Shown: positions 41,996 through 50,383 of the stretch, one piece after another | How the letters are laid out: each line of letters starts with the position of its first letter | Numbering within the stretch: position 1 is the first letter of the stretch | NCBI RefSeq assembly: GCF_002007205.1 | Contig: NZ_LAZS01000004.1 | Location: 186,001 to 250,000, forward strand | Direction of reading: 5' to 3' | Origin: Ensifer adhaerens | Lineage (GTDB): Bacteria; Pseudomonadota; Alphaproteobacteria; Rhizobiales; Rhizobiaceae | Length of the DNA stretch: 64,000 bases | Notes under the pieces: model-generated | The model's database searches: none | The model's input: the letters and a program-made list of their open reading frames with translations, nothing else | Told to the model about the DNA's origin: nothing | Program-made: the position numbers and the translations under genes

Positions 41996-42886
41996 ATGGC
42001 AGCGGTTCCTTTTGATCAGTTGGACGGACAGATCTGGTTCAACGGCGAGTTCGTCGCGTGGAAGGATGCCAAGATTCACGTGCTGACCCACGGCCTGCAC
42101 TATGCCAGCGCGGTCTTTGAGGGCGAGCGCGCCTATGGCGGGCGCATTTTCAAGCTGAACGAGCACAACCAGCGCCTTCATCAGTCCGCCGAGATCCTCG
42201 GCTTCAAGATTCCCTATTCGGTGGAAGAACTGGATGCCGCCAGCGTCGAGCTGCTGAAACGGCAGGGCTTCTCCGAGGCCTATGTGCGGCCGATCGCGTG
42301 GCGCGGCAGCGAGAGCATGGGCGTTTCGGCGCAGAACAACCGCATCAATGTCGCCATCGCCATCTGGCAGTGGGGCAGCTACTTCAACCCGGCCGAGAAG
42401 CTCAAGGGCATCCGGCTCGACATAGCCGAATATCGCCGCCCCGATCCGCAGACGGCGCCGTCGAAGTCCAAGGCCGCCGGCCTCTACATGATCTGCACCA
42501 TCTCCAAGCACGCGGCCGAGGCCAAGGGCTATGCGGATGCGATGATGCTCGATTATCGCGGCCGCGTGGCGGAAGCCACCGGCGCCAACATCTTCTTCGT
42601 CAAGGACGGCGTCATCCACACACCGGTGCCGGATTGCTTCCTCGACGGCATTACCCGCCGCACGGTGATCGAGCTTGCCAAGCGCCGCGGCTATGAGGTG
42701 GTTGAGCGGACGATCATGCCGGAGGAACTGTCCGGGTTCACCGAGTGCTTCCTGACCGGCTCTGCCGCCGAAGTGACGCCGGTTTCCGAAATCGGTCCTT
42801 ACCGCTTCACGCCGGCGACGATCTCAGAAACGCTGATGAACGACTACATGAAGGAAGTCTACCCGGTTGCTGCGGCGGCCGAGTAA
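41996..42886 (+). CDS. ilvE: Branched-chain amino acid aminotransferase
   Basis: A 296-residue class IV PLP enzyme. HVLTHGLHYASAVFEGERAY is the N-terminal signature; the PLP lysine lies in TAPSKSKAAGLYMICTISKH; EATGANIFFVKDGVIHTPVP and DCFLDGITRRTVIELAKRRG follow. It interconverts valine, leucine and isoleucine with their keto acids. GGAGGATGACACC precedes the ATG. A terminator follows. Confidence 0.95.
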   Translation: MAAVPFDQLDGQIWFNGEFVAWKDAKIHVLTHGLHYASAVFEGERAYGGRIFKLNEHNQRLHQSAEILGFKIPYSVEELDAASVELLKRQGFSEAYVRPIAWRGSESMGVSAQNNRINVAIAIWQWGSYFNPAEKLKGIRLDIAEYRRPDPQTAPSKSKAAGLYMICTISKHAAEAKGYADAMMLDYRGRVAEATGANIFFVKDGVIHTPVPDCFLDGITRRTVIELAKRRGYEVVERTIMPEELSGFTECFLTGSAAEVTPVSEIGPYRFTPATISETLMNDYMKEVYPVAAAAE

Positions 42887-42914
42887 CGGCATCCACAACT
42901 GTCTCGAATGCAGA

Positions 42915-42937
42915 AAAGGCGGCCATCGGCCGCCTTT
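42915..42937. terminator. Terminator between ilvE and the glycine-rich protein gene
   Basis: AAAGGCGGCC - ATC - GGCCGCCTTT, a perfect 10-bp stem with a three-base loop, about 30 bases from both convergent stops. Usable in both directions. Confidence 0.88.
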
Positions 42938-42964
42938 CGTCTTGCTACGGATTTGATCGCGGAG

Positions 42965-43231
42965 TTAGGCGGTCTTCCCCAAGAACTGCCCGACGATGCC
43001 GCTCAACACGCCGCCGCCGACAAGGCCGCCGATGGCTTGCATGGCAAGTCCGGTCGCGGCTGCTTCGCCGCCGAGCATCTGGATGAGGAACCCGCCGCCC
43101 AGGCCCCCGATTGCGCCGACGATGGTCCGTGCGACGACACCGAATGCCTGCTGCTTCAATAGTGCGCTGGCCGCGTTGCCGCCGGCCGCCCCCGCGATCA
43201 ATTGGGTAATGATAGGCATTAATGCTTCCAT
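42965..43231 (-). CDS. Small glycine-rich hydrophobic protein
   Basis: An 88-residue protein, MEALMPIITQLIAGAAGGNA to LIQMLGGEAAATGLAMQAIG and GLVGGGVLSGIVGQFL. Glycine-zipper-like repeats suggest insertion in or packing at the membrane. Function unknown. GGAGGGAT precedes the ATG. Confidence 0.75.
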   Translation of the reverse strand: MEALMPIITQLIAGAAGGNAASALLKQQAFGVVARTIVGAIGGLGGGFLIQMLGGEAAATGLAMQAIGGLVGGGVLSGIVGQFLGKTA

Positions 43232-43549
43232 TGATCCCTCCGTGTCGTGGCTCGTCGTGGACGGGCCACTAAAAGCCGATGATCCGGCATCAATAGGTTG
43301 AAGCCTATTCTGGACTATTGTCAATTTGAGCTAAAAACCGCCCCGGCGCCTGCTTCCTAACCAATTGAAATGGCTCGATTTTAGGCGCAGGCCGCCTCTT
43401 ACAGGCAAAGCGCGAAATGACGCGGGCGCTGCGAGCGGCTGGAGGCATCGCTTGCAACTGTTGATTCGTACCGTCGGGAGGACGAGGGAGGGTAAGGCAG
43501 TCGCATCAGTGCACTCCGGCAACCGAATGGCTGCCGGAGGTATCGGCTG
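43232..43549. other. Intergenic region between two small minus-strand genes
   Basis: About 320 bases. CTCCGGCA (43514) and TGCCGGAG (43532) form a hairpin just past the stop of the SH3 protein gene. The left part should hold the promoter of the glycine-rich protein gene. Nothing else seen. Confidence 0.45.
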
Positions 43550-44173
43550 TTAGCGGTAGACGTAGACGATGCGTCGCGTTGCCGGCTCGACCAGAACGGG
43601 CTGGCCGTTGATGCTGACATAGTCGTAGCTGTAGTCGGGCACGCGCTGAACGGTCACGGTCTGCGGCAGTTCGGCGCCGACGACGACTTCGCCATCGAGA
43701 TAGATGGTCTCGCCGGGGTTGGAGGTAATGTAGGTCCGTACATTGTCCGGCGGCACGATCGGGTCGATCTGTTCGACCGGGCCGATCAATTCGTCGCCGC
43801 TGCTGACGATGACGGGGTCATTGGGCTGCGCTTCGTAGGTGACGGCGGGAATGGCCAGGTCGCTGCGGCGTTCCTGGACCACGACGGCCGAACCGCCAAG
43901 ATCCGTCGTCAGATACTGGGCGTAGACCCAGCCGCGCACGCCGCCGACGTCGATGCGGCACCACTTGCTGCCTTCGATGCAGCCGTCGATGATCGCGGTG
44001 CTGCCGCGGGCTGCAAGGCCGACCGTCGGATATTGAGGGCCCGGACCCGTACGGATGTTGAGGTCCGTCACCGTGGTCGCGGTCATGGCTGCAAAGGCGG
44101 ACGGCGTACCGATCGCCAACACCAAACCCGCGGCCGCAGCGGCTCGCAACAGGGGGCGGGTAAGCTTCACCAT
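43550..44173 (-). CDS. Secreted SH3b protein with DUF1236-like C-terminus
   Basis: A 207-residue exported protein. Signal peptide: LLRAAAAAGLVLAIGTPSAF ending AFA. The SH3b domain is VTDLNIRTGPGPQYPTVGLA to RIDVGGVRGWVYAQYLTT. The end YDYVSINGQPVLVEPATRRI then VYVYR matches DUF1236, common in rhizobial periplasmic proteins. Start ATG (MVKLTRPLL) fits the signal. Confidence 0.85.
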   Translation of the reverse strand: MVKLTRPLLRAAAAAGLVLAIGTPSAFAAMTATTVTDLNIRTGPGPQYPTVGLAARGSTAIIDGCIEGSKWCRIDVGGVRGWVYAQYLTTDLGGSAVVVQERRSDLAIPAVTYEAQPNDPVIVSSGDELIGPVEQIDPIVPPDNVRTYITSNPGETIYLDGEVVVGAELPQTVTVQRVPDYSYDYVSINGQPVLVEPATRRIVYVYR

Positions 44174-44324
44174 TGTGTTTCTCCTTATATTGACGAGGGC
44201 CAAACGCCGGCAAGCGCACGGATGTTCCCCCGGGAACGTCACGAAATATGACGCTGTGACATTCTCCAGCCGTTGCCGAGGGCAGGACACGCCAGGAGAA
44301 CAGGCAACGGGAGAGGGGACAAAA

Positions 44325-44489
44325 ATGCAGAATGCTCAGCCGGATCAGCACAATGCCGCCGCGCGCGGTCTCAAACCGGTCGTGCGGATCGTCGTTGCCG
44401 CGGAGATTGCGATTTCAGCGCTTTTGATGACCACCGTGCAGTGGCCGGCGCCGCAGCTGCCTTCGCCGCAAATAGCCTCGCTTCGCTGA
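44325..44489 (+). CDS. Small single-membrane-segment protein, hypothetical
   Basis: A 54-codon frame, MQNAQPDQHNAAARGLKPVV then RIVVAAEIAISALLMTTVQW, one hydrophobic segment. GAGAGGGG lies before the ATG. Divergent from the SH3 protein gene; short and without recognised family. Confidence 0.5.
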   Translation: MQNAQPDQHNAAARGLKPVVRIVVAAEIAISALLMTTVQWPAPQLPSPQIASLR

Positions 44490-44535
44490 TTGGCTCTGTC
44501 ACCGCCGCCAATTGCCGCTATAGGAAGATCACGAG

Positions 44536-44645
44536 AACCTAAAGCGCGTTGCGATCTTCCAGATTCGCTTCCTACGCTTTAGGTTCCTGATTTATCGCAT
44601 GTCGTTATCGCAATACCGCTCCCACACTTTTGCGCGACATGCTCT
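44536..44645. repeat. Rhizobial mosaic repeat (two nested palindromes)
   Basis: AACCTAAAGCG ... CGCTTTAGGTT forms the first palindrome (to 44585) and GCATGTCG ... CGACATGC the second (44598-44642). This combination is common between genes in Rhizobium and Sinorhizobium and differs from the RIME-like copies. It lies directly before the metallo-hydrolase gene. Confidence 0.7.
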
Positions 44646-44661
44646 AGAGAGGCAGACGCGC

Positions 44662-45357
44662 ATGTTACAGGCGGGCATCATCCCGGTTACCCATTTCGAG
44701 CAGAACTGCACCGTGCTGTTCGACAGCGAGACCAAGGAAGGCGTGATCGTCGATCCCGGTGGCGATGTCGATCTCATCCTGCAGACCATCCGCGAAAACG
44801 GCATCACGCTGAAGGCGATCTGGATCACCCATGGCCATATTGACCATGCCGGCGGCGCCAAGGAACTGAAGGACGCGCTCGGGCTCGATATCATCGGCCC
44901 GCACAAGGACGACCTGCCGCTGCTCGAAAGGCTCGAAAACCAGGCCGAGCGCTTCGGCCTGGCGATGAAGGTCCAGAACGTCGTTCCCGATCGCTGGCTC
45001 GAAGAAGGCGACACCGTCTCCTTCGGCGACCACGTCTTCGAGGTCCTGCATTGCCCGGGCCATGCGCCCGGCCACGTCGTCTACTTCAATCGGGTACAGA
45101 ATTTCGCCCATGTCGGCGACGTCCTGTTCCACGGCTCGATCGGCCGCACCGACCTGCCGGGCGGCAATCACCAGCAACTGCTCGATTCGATCCGCGACAA
45201 GATCCTGCCGCTCGGCGACAGCGTCGGCTTCATCTGCGGCCACGGCCCGGGCGGCCAGATCGGCGAGGAGCGCCGCACCAATCCCTATCTGCGTGGTCTC
45301 ACCCCGCCGGAGCAGGTCGCACCGACAGCCCGGAATGAAAAAACGCAAGGCTCGTGA
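44662..45357 (+). CDS. Metallo-beta-lactamase-fold hydrolase, glyoxalase II-like
   Basis: A 231-residue protein. The metal motif is IWITHGHIDHAGGAKELKDA (H-x-H-x-D-H), with LHCPGHAPGHVVYF and HVGDVLFHGSIGRTDLPGGN as later ligands; this pattern belongs to the small YcbL-like glyoxalase II group acting on thioesters. The ATG follows a mosaic repeat. The stop codon lies in the loop of the downstream terminator hairpin. Confidence 0.9.
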   Translation: MLQAGIIPVTHFEQNCTVLFDSETKEGVIVDPGGDVDLILQTIRENGITLKAIWITHGHIDHAGGAKELKDALGLDIIGPHKDDLPLLERLENQAERFGLAMKVQNVVPDRWLEEGDTVSFGDHVFEVLHCPGHAPGHVVYFNRVQNFAHVGDVLFHGSIGRTDLPGGNHQQLLDSIRDKILPLGDSVGFICGHGPGGQIGEERRTNPYLRGLTPPEQVAPTARNEKTQGS

Positions 45358-45370
45358 GAGCCTTGCGTTT
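45341..45370. terminator. Terminator overlapping the end of the hydrolase gene
   Basis: AAACGCAAGGCTC - GTGA - GAGCCTTGCGTTT, 13-bp perfect stem followed by TCTTT. The loop contains the TGA stop of the hydrolase gene. It also faces the BA14K gene end. Confidence 0.9.
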
Positions 45371-45397
45371 TCTTTGATTTCTTGGCTGCAGGCCTGA

Positions 45398-45844
45398 TCA
45401 GCCGGCGGTGCAGAAGTAGCTGCGACCGTCGTAGCCGCGGAAGGTGCCGCTATCCGGGTTGAACGAGCGGTAACGCTGCGAGCAGTAACGGTACCAGGAC
45501 GGGGTCCAAGGCTCGAGCGAGCGGTAGCCGCCGCCGTAGCTGTCGACGACAACCGGGCGTGCCTGGTAGACCGGGCGAGGGCGATAGACCGGACGCGGTT
45601 CGTAGTAGTCGTATTCCGGTTCCGGATCGATGTAGACGCGCTCGTTGTAACCGCCATTGTAGCGCGGCTGCGAGGCGATCGCGCCGCCGATCAGGGCGCC
45701 GGCAACGAGACCCGCTGCGCCTGCTGCCCATGCATCGTCGTTGTTGTGGTGATGCCGGCCGCCTGCCTCGGCGGCGCCAAAGGTCGGGATGACCATAGCG
45801 GCTGCGGCGATCGAGAGAACGGCGGCTTTGATGAACTTGTTCAT
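45398..45844 (-). CDS. BA14K family secreted protein
   Basis: A 148-residue protein. Signal peptide MNKFIKAAVLSIAAAAMVIP to AEA; a HHHNND stretch, then a Gly-rich membrane-like segment, a Pro/Tyr/Arg-rich part (PRPVYRPRPVYQARPV) and the BA14K end WYRYCSQRYRSFNPDSGTFR then GYDGRSYFC. BA14K proteins were first described as immunogenic Brucella proteins with lectin-like activity. Function in rhizobia unknown. Confidence 0.9.
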   Translation of the reverse strand: MNKFIKAAVLSIAAAAMVIPTFGAAEAGGRHHHNNDDAWAAGAAGLVAGALIGGAIASQPRYNGGYNERVYIDPEPEYDYYEPRPVYRPRPVYQARPVVVDSYGGGYRSLEPWTPSWYRYCSQRYRSFNPDSGTFRGYDGRSYFCTAG

Positions 45845-45964
45845 TTGGCTTCAATCCTTCGCATGGACCGGATCAACCCGGACTTCATGATGGGAGGAAG
45901 GTTAACGGCGCCAAACTGAACGGAGCCTGAACAAGGAGACCGGCACATTCCGCCGGATCGAAAA

Positions 45965-45992
45965 CAAAAAAAACCCGGCAAATATGCCGGGC
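45965..45992 (-). terminator. Rho-independent terminator of the cold-shock gene
   Basis: On the minus strand GCCCGGCA - TATT - TGCCGGGT and a run of eight T. About 30 bases after the stop. Confidence 0.88.
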
Positions 45993-46024
45993 TTCAACTT
46001 GGAATCTGTCAGCAGACTGCGGCG

Positions 46025-46240
46025 TTAGCCGGCGATCTGCAGGTTGACCGCCTTCGGGCCCTTGCCGCGGCGATCCGGTTCGGTGTCGAAGCTTACCTTC
46101 TGGTTTTCCGTCAGACCGGTCAGGCCGGAGGCCTGGACTGCGGAAATGTGTACGAAGATATCTGCACCACCGTTGTCAGGCTTGATGAAACCAAAGCCCT
46201 TGTCGGTGTTGAAGAATTTTACAGTGCCAGTTTCGGCCAT
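46025..46240 (-). CDS. Cold-shock protein (CspA family)
   Basis: A 71-residue single cold-shock domain: TGTVKFFNTDKGFGFIKPDN with RNP1 KGFGFI and RNP2 DIFVHIS. It binds single-stranded RNA and DNA. A long non-coding region lies upstream, as in many csp genes with regulated leaders. Confidence 0.96.
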   Translation of the reverse strand: MAETGTVKFFNTDKGFGFIKPDNGGADIFVHISAVQASGLTGLTENQKVSFDTEPDRRGKGPKAVNLQIAG

Positions 46241-46921
46241 GCGTCAGGTCCTTTTCTCTCCACCCGTTTGACGGACGGGCAGCATTGCAGTTTTGCCCAA
46301 ATGGGCGTTGGCAGGCAGTTCTCGACGTTTGAGGAAAGGGTCCTGGTTACCGCAGCCAGCCATTGGAAGGGTCACATCACCATGCTCCCCATCGGTCTGG
46401 CCGCCCGGAGTTTTTGCGTCTCCGGCCCGCTTTTATTTCAAGATCTTCCCGTGTTCGCAGATTGCCCGAACGGAAGTAAGATTGATGGGTTTATTTTGAA
46501 TTGGCAAGCAAAACTTTTCGGGATTGGTATTGCGTCTTGTCATTGCTCAAAAATCGGTCATTTGCGGCTTTGCGGGGCGCCGCGCAAAATATATCGCAAG
46601 CTGTTGAAATCACAGCTTTTTGAAAACAATTGCTGCAAAATTGAGTGGTTTTCGCCGATTTCCCGTGTGTCGCTCGTAAAGCAGGCCAAAAGCTTATGAT
46701 GCGTGCCGTCGGCAACTCCCTGATATGTTTGAGGCTTCTCACGTCGGCTGTTTCTTACGTGGAATTCTTGCAGAAAATCTATAGCTATCGGCGCGGGCCG
46801 AAAACGTCGGGCAAAGCCATGCCTTCGTCGCGAAGCAACGGGTCTGTTGCCCCGAGCAATAGCAAGTAAAGCTGCAGTCCAGCGTCTTGGCGGCGGGTGC
46901 TTATAGTTTCTTGAGGTGCCC
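46241..46921. other. Long gene-free, AT-richer region upstream of the cold-shock gene
   Basis: About 680 bases. Lower GC than around it, with many short frames but none with a ribosome site and protein-like composition. The part next to the cold-shock gene is probably its promoter and a long 5' leader. On the minus strand a short in-frame stretch AGLQLYLLLLGATDPLL occurs near 46850 but has no start. A small RNA cannot be excluded. Confidence 0.5.
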
Positions 46922-47818
46922 TCAGGCAGGGGCCACGGCGCGGCGGCCTTTGGTCAATTCCGGCACGATTTCGACCGTCAGCATGGCGGCAAAGATGATG
47001 GCGCAGCCGGCATAACCGATCGGGGTGATGACTTCGCCAAGCAGGAGGACGCCGAAGAGGGCGGCAAAGAGCGCTTCGCTCGACAGGAAGATCGCGGCCT
47101 GCGGCGCCGTCGTGTAGCGCTGCCCGACGACCTGAAGAATGAAGGCCAGACCGCTCGAAAAGATGCCGGCATAGAGGATCTCGAAGAGCGCGCCCTCGAT
47201 GGCGGCGAAGCTCAGCGGCTCTGTCGTGACGGCAAGGACGGATCCAAGCACGGCGCAGACGGCAAACTGCGTCATCGACAACAGCATCGGCCGGCCGCTG
47301 CTCGGCGCGAACAGGCCGATGAGCAGCATCTGCACCGCCCAGAACAGGGCGCAGACAACCGTTAGGTAGTCGCCACCCGTCAGCGCCGACAGGGTGCCGC
47401 CGCTCAACAGGAAAATGCCGAACAGCGCCATCAGCGCGCCCGGCCAGATGATCCAATGCGGCTTGCGGCGCAGGAAGACGACCATCAGCACGGGGACGAA
47501 GACGACGTAAAGGCCGGTCAGAAAACCGGAATTGGTGACGCTGGTGTCGAGCAGGCCGTATTGCTGCGTGACCGCACCGGCAAAGAGCGCCAGGCCGATG
47601 AAGATGAAGTTGCGGACTGTCGCCAGCTTGAGCGGCTCGGCCGCGCGTTTCGTTTCGATGATGGCCAAGGGCATGGCGACCAGTGTCGCGATCGCAAAGC
47701 GCAGCGCGATGAACCAGAGCGGGCTGATCGCATCCATCGCCGTCGACTGTGCAACGAAGCCGGCGCCCCAGATGGCGCCTGAAATCAAAAGCAGCAGATT
47801 GGCCTGAATGCGCGGCAT
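46922..47818 (-). CDS. DMT/EamA family transporter
   Basis: A 298-residue protein with ten hydrophobic segments in two EamA repeats (LLLLISGAIWGAGFVAQSTA; LSMTQFAVCAVLGSVLAVTT; RYTTAPQAAIFLSSEALFAA). These export amino acids or metabolites; substrate unknown. The ATG giving MPRIQANLLLL is used. Divergent from the DUF3052 gene. Confidence 0.9.
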   Translation of the reverse strand: MPRIQANLLLLISGAIWGAGFVAQSTAMDAISPLWFIALRFAIATLVAMPLAIIETKRAAEPLKLATVRNFIFIGLALFAGAVTQQYGLLDTSVTNSGFLTGLYVVFVPVLMVVFLRRKPHWIIWPGALMALFGIFLLSGGTLSALTGGDYLTVVCALFWAVQMLLIGLFAPSSGRPMLLSMTQFAVCAVLGSVLAVTTEPLSFAAIEGALFEILYAGIFSSGLAFILQVVGQRYTTAPQAAIFLSSEALFAALFGVLLLGEVITPIGYAGCAIIFAAMLTVEIVPELTKGRRAVAPA

Positions 47819-47990
47819 GTCGTTCTCTCCTCGGACAGGCGCGTCTAGCAGTTGCGTTTTCGCCGGGCAAGGCTCATCGTCGCCAAGTTTGGGCGGAGTT
47901 GGTTGCGATGAAAACGGTCGGCGATGCGGCGCTGGGAGAGGGCGGCGAGGAGGGGGCTCAGCTCCTATCACCCATCGGAGATCGGCGACC

Positions 47991-48422
47991 ATGAGCGATG
48001 CCGGCTATTCCGGCACGCCGCTCGGGCGCAAGCTGGGACTGAAGGACGGGCAGCAGGCCCTGCTTCTCGGGATTCCATCCGGGCTCGATGCGATCAGCGG
48101 GTTCACCGGCTATCGGGCTTGCGAGACGGCGATCGGCACGGTGGCCACGCGCGACGTCGACTATGCGCATATCTTCGAAACGGAGCGATCGGCATTGGAG
48201 CAGCTTGCGCCGAAGCTGGCTGCGAGGCTGAAGCCGGACGGCATGCTGTGGGTCTCCTGGCCGAAGAAGGCGTCGAAGCGGACGACGACGCTGACGGAGG
48301 ACGTTTTGCGCGAGATTTTCCTGCCGCTGGGGCTCGTCGACGTGAAGGTTTGCGCTGTCGATGCCGTCTGGTCCGGGCTGAAGTTCATGTTTCGGCGTGA
48401 GGTTCGCGACCGGCTTTCGTGA
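47991..48422 (+). CDS. DUF3052 family protein
   Basis: A 143-residue protein: AGYSGTPLGRKLGLKDGQQA, then PDGMLWVSWPKKASKRTTTL and AVDAVWSGLKFMFRREVRDR. This matches DUF3052, found widely in bacteria, function unknown. GGAGATCGGCGACC precedes the ATG. Confidence 0.85.
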   Translation: MSDAGYSGTPLGRKLGLKDGQQALLLGIPSGLDAISGFTGYRACETAIGTVATRDVDYAHIFETERSALEQLAPKLAARLKPDGMLWVSWPKKASKRTTTLTEDVLREIFLPLGLVDVKVCAVDAVWSGLKFMFRREVRDRLS

Positions 48423-48442
48423 GCGTCGGTGGCAGGCGTCGC

Positions 48443-49630
48443 CTATTGCGTCGCCGCCCTGGAGACCCTGAGCACGGCGCCGTCTTCCTCGTCCGTCACC
48501 ATCAGCAGGGCGCCGTCGGGCGCCACGACCACGTCGCGGATGCGGCCGAACTCACCGTCGAACAGCCGCTCCTCGGAGCCGATGGCACCGCTGTCGTCGC
48601 GCTCGAGCCGCGCCAGCAACTGGTACTTCAGTGCCGCCACCAGAAGGTCGCCGTCCCATTCGGGAAACATCCTGCCGCGATAGATGGCAAGCGCGCCGGG
48701 CGCGATCGAGGGATCCCAATAGAAGAGCGGCTGGTCGAGGCCTTCTTTCGCTGTGCCTTCGCCGATCTCGGCGCCGGAATAGTCCTTGCCGTAGGTGATG
48801 ACGGGCCAGCCGTAATTGTGGCCGGCCTTCGGATTGTTGATCTCGTCGCCACCGCGCGCGCCGTGCTCGACCGTCAGAAGCGTGCCGTCCTTCGGATCGA
48901 AGGCGATGCCTTGAGGATTGCGGTGGCCTTTCGACCAGATCTCCGGCAGACCGCCGGTGCCGCCGCGATAGGGGTTGGATCCGGGAATGCTGCCGTCGGC
49001 ATTGATGTGTAGGATGGCGCCGGCATGATCGCGCGGATCCTGGGCCCGCTCGCCTTGGCCGCGGTCGCCGATGCCGAAGAACAGGCTGCCATCGGGGGCG
49101 ATGGCGATGCGCGAGCCGAAATGCTGGCCCTTGCCGGTGAACTTGCTCATCCGGAAGAGTTCCTTGACGTCGGTGAGGCCAGTTGCGTCGGCGGCGAGCT
49201 TCGCCCTTACGACGGCGGTGCCGTAGCCGCCTTTGCCGTTGGCAGCCATCGTCAGGTAGAGCGTTCTGTTCTCTGCAAAACCGGGATCGAGCGCGATGTC
49301 GAGCAGGCCGCCCTGGCCGCGTTCGGCAACTTTGGGCACGCCGGTCAGCGGCTTCGAGACCTTGCCGTCGCGCACGATCCGGATCCGTCCCGGGCGCTCG
49401 CTGACGATCAGGCCGCCATCGGGAAGGGCCTCGACGGACCAGGGGTGTTCAAGGCCGGTCGCGAGCGTCTCGACGCGCAGGGTGCCGTGCTCGCTCGGGA
49501 ATTCGCGGGCTTCCTGTGCCCCGGCGCCCGAAGGGGCAAGCGCTGCCAGAGCGACGGAGATCGCCAGGATGGCGACCTTGACCGACCGTTTGTCCGCTCG
49601 TCCCGATGTTCCAGGGCCCGCTTGCCGCAT
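48443..49630 (-). CDS. PQQ-dependent sugar dehydrogenase-like protein (GSDH family)
   Basis: A 395-residue exported six-bladed beta-propeller. Signal: KVAILAISVALAALAPSGAG ending GAGA. Family segments: LEHPWSVEALPDGGLIVSER, GQGGLLDIALDPGFAENRTL, FGSRIAIAPDGSLFFGIGDR, WSKGHRNPQGIAFDPKDGTL and EHGARGGDEINNP. It is of the soluble aldose dehydrogenase (YliI) type, which uses PQQ in the periplasm. No pqq synthesis genes are near. Confidence 0.92.
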   Translation of the reverse strand: MRQAGPGTSGRADKRSVKVAILAISVALAALAPSGAGAQEAREFPSEHGTLRVETLATGLEHPWSVEALPDGGLIVSERPGRIRIVRDGKVSKPLTGVPKVAERGQGGLLDIALDPGFAENRTLYLTMAANGKGGYGTAVVRAKLAADATGLTDVKELFRMSKFTGKGQHFGSRIAIAPDGSLFFGIGDRGQGERAQDPRDHAGAILHINADGSIPGSNPYRGGTGGLPEIWSKGHRNPQGIAFDPKDGTLLTVEHGARGGDEINNPKAGHNYGWPVITYGKDYSGAEIGEGTAKEGLDQPLFYWDPSIAPGALAIYRGRMFPEWDGDLLVAALKYQLLARLERDDSGAIGSEERLFDGEFGRIRDVVVAPDGALLMVTDEEDGAVLRVSRAATQ

Positions 49631-49714
49631 TCCGTTTCTCCCGCGCCGACTCGTCCAGCAGGCAAGCTGGGGCGATCGGCGGAGCGGTTCAAGTCACTTC
49701 CGATCAAAAGCGGT

Positions 49715-50383
49715 TTATTTCGAGATCGAGCTTGTCGTCAGCGGCACCGGGCGCTGTTCGCCGATGAGCTCGGCATCGACGATGTAGCGCATCGGACCCT
49801 GCTCGATCGCGTCGAAGGGCCAGCAGGTGGCGAGCGCCAGGTGGTGGCCGGTGGCGGACGCATTGATGCCGCTTTCGTCCCAGCGGGCAACGCGGCTTTC
49901 GCCAGCCCGAAACAGGAAGCGGCGGCCGTCCTTGCGCGTCAGTACCAGCAGGTCGCCGGGGTTGACGTCCTTCAGCCAGCGGAAATGCGTGTCGCGGTGG
50001 GCGGCAATGACCGAGGTGCCCTCGTCGCCGGGCAGTGGCGTCGTCGTCAGCCAGGCGGGCCCGAAGGCAAGCGCTTCGCCGCTTGCGCCTTCGAGCACGA
50101 CCGCCGAGCGGTTGATCCGTGGCGCGGAGATTTCTGCGGCTGTCTGAAAATCGGCCCAGGGCCAGGGCTTGCCATCCGGGCTGCCGTGCAGCTGTGCTTC
50201 GAAGGTGCGTTTCAACAGCACCTGCGAGACCTCGGCCTTCGCCTTGATGTAGAAGCCCTTGCCGACCAAAAGCAGACCGGCAAGGGCAATGAGGGCGATG
50301 AGCGCGAGCACGACCGTTTCGGCCGCCGAGAGGCGGGCGAGAAAGCCCGGGCGTGGCTCGGACTGTTCCTTCTCAGCGGCCAC
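49715..50383 (-). CDS. Sortase (class GN type)
   Basis: A 222-residue membrane-anchored transpeptidase. One N-terminal membrane segment (ETVVLALIALIALAGLLLVG); catalytic His129 in GTSVIAAHRDTHFRWL, Cys187 in LALATCWPFD and Arg199 in QGPMRYIV. The start is GTG; the gene overlaps the end of its substrate gene by 11 bases. It should cleave the LPQTA signal of that protein and attach it elsewhere. Sortases are uncommon in Gram-negative bacteria. Confidence 0.92.
   Translation of the reverse strand: MAAEKEQSEPRPGFLARLSAAETVVLALIALIALAGLLLVGKGFYIKAKAEVSQVLLKRTFEAQLHGSPDGKPWPWADFQTAAEISAPRINRSAVVLEGASGEALAFGPAWLTTTPLPGDEGTSVIAAHRDTHFRWLKDVNPGDLLVLTRKDGRRFLFRAGESRVARWDESGINASATGHHLALATCWPFDAIEQGPMRYIVDAELIGEQRPVPLTTSSISK

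Noticed and set aside
46785-46922. Protein-like tail AGLQLYLLLLGATDPLL on the minus strand past the DMT gene
   Set aside because: It has no start of its own; the frame continues into the DMT gene in the wrong phase. Kept only as a note in the region entry.
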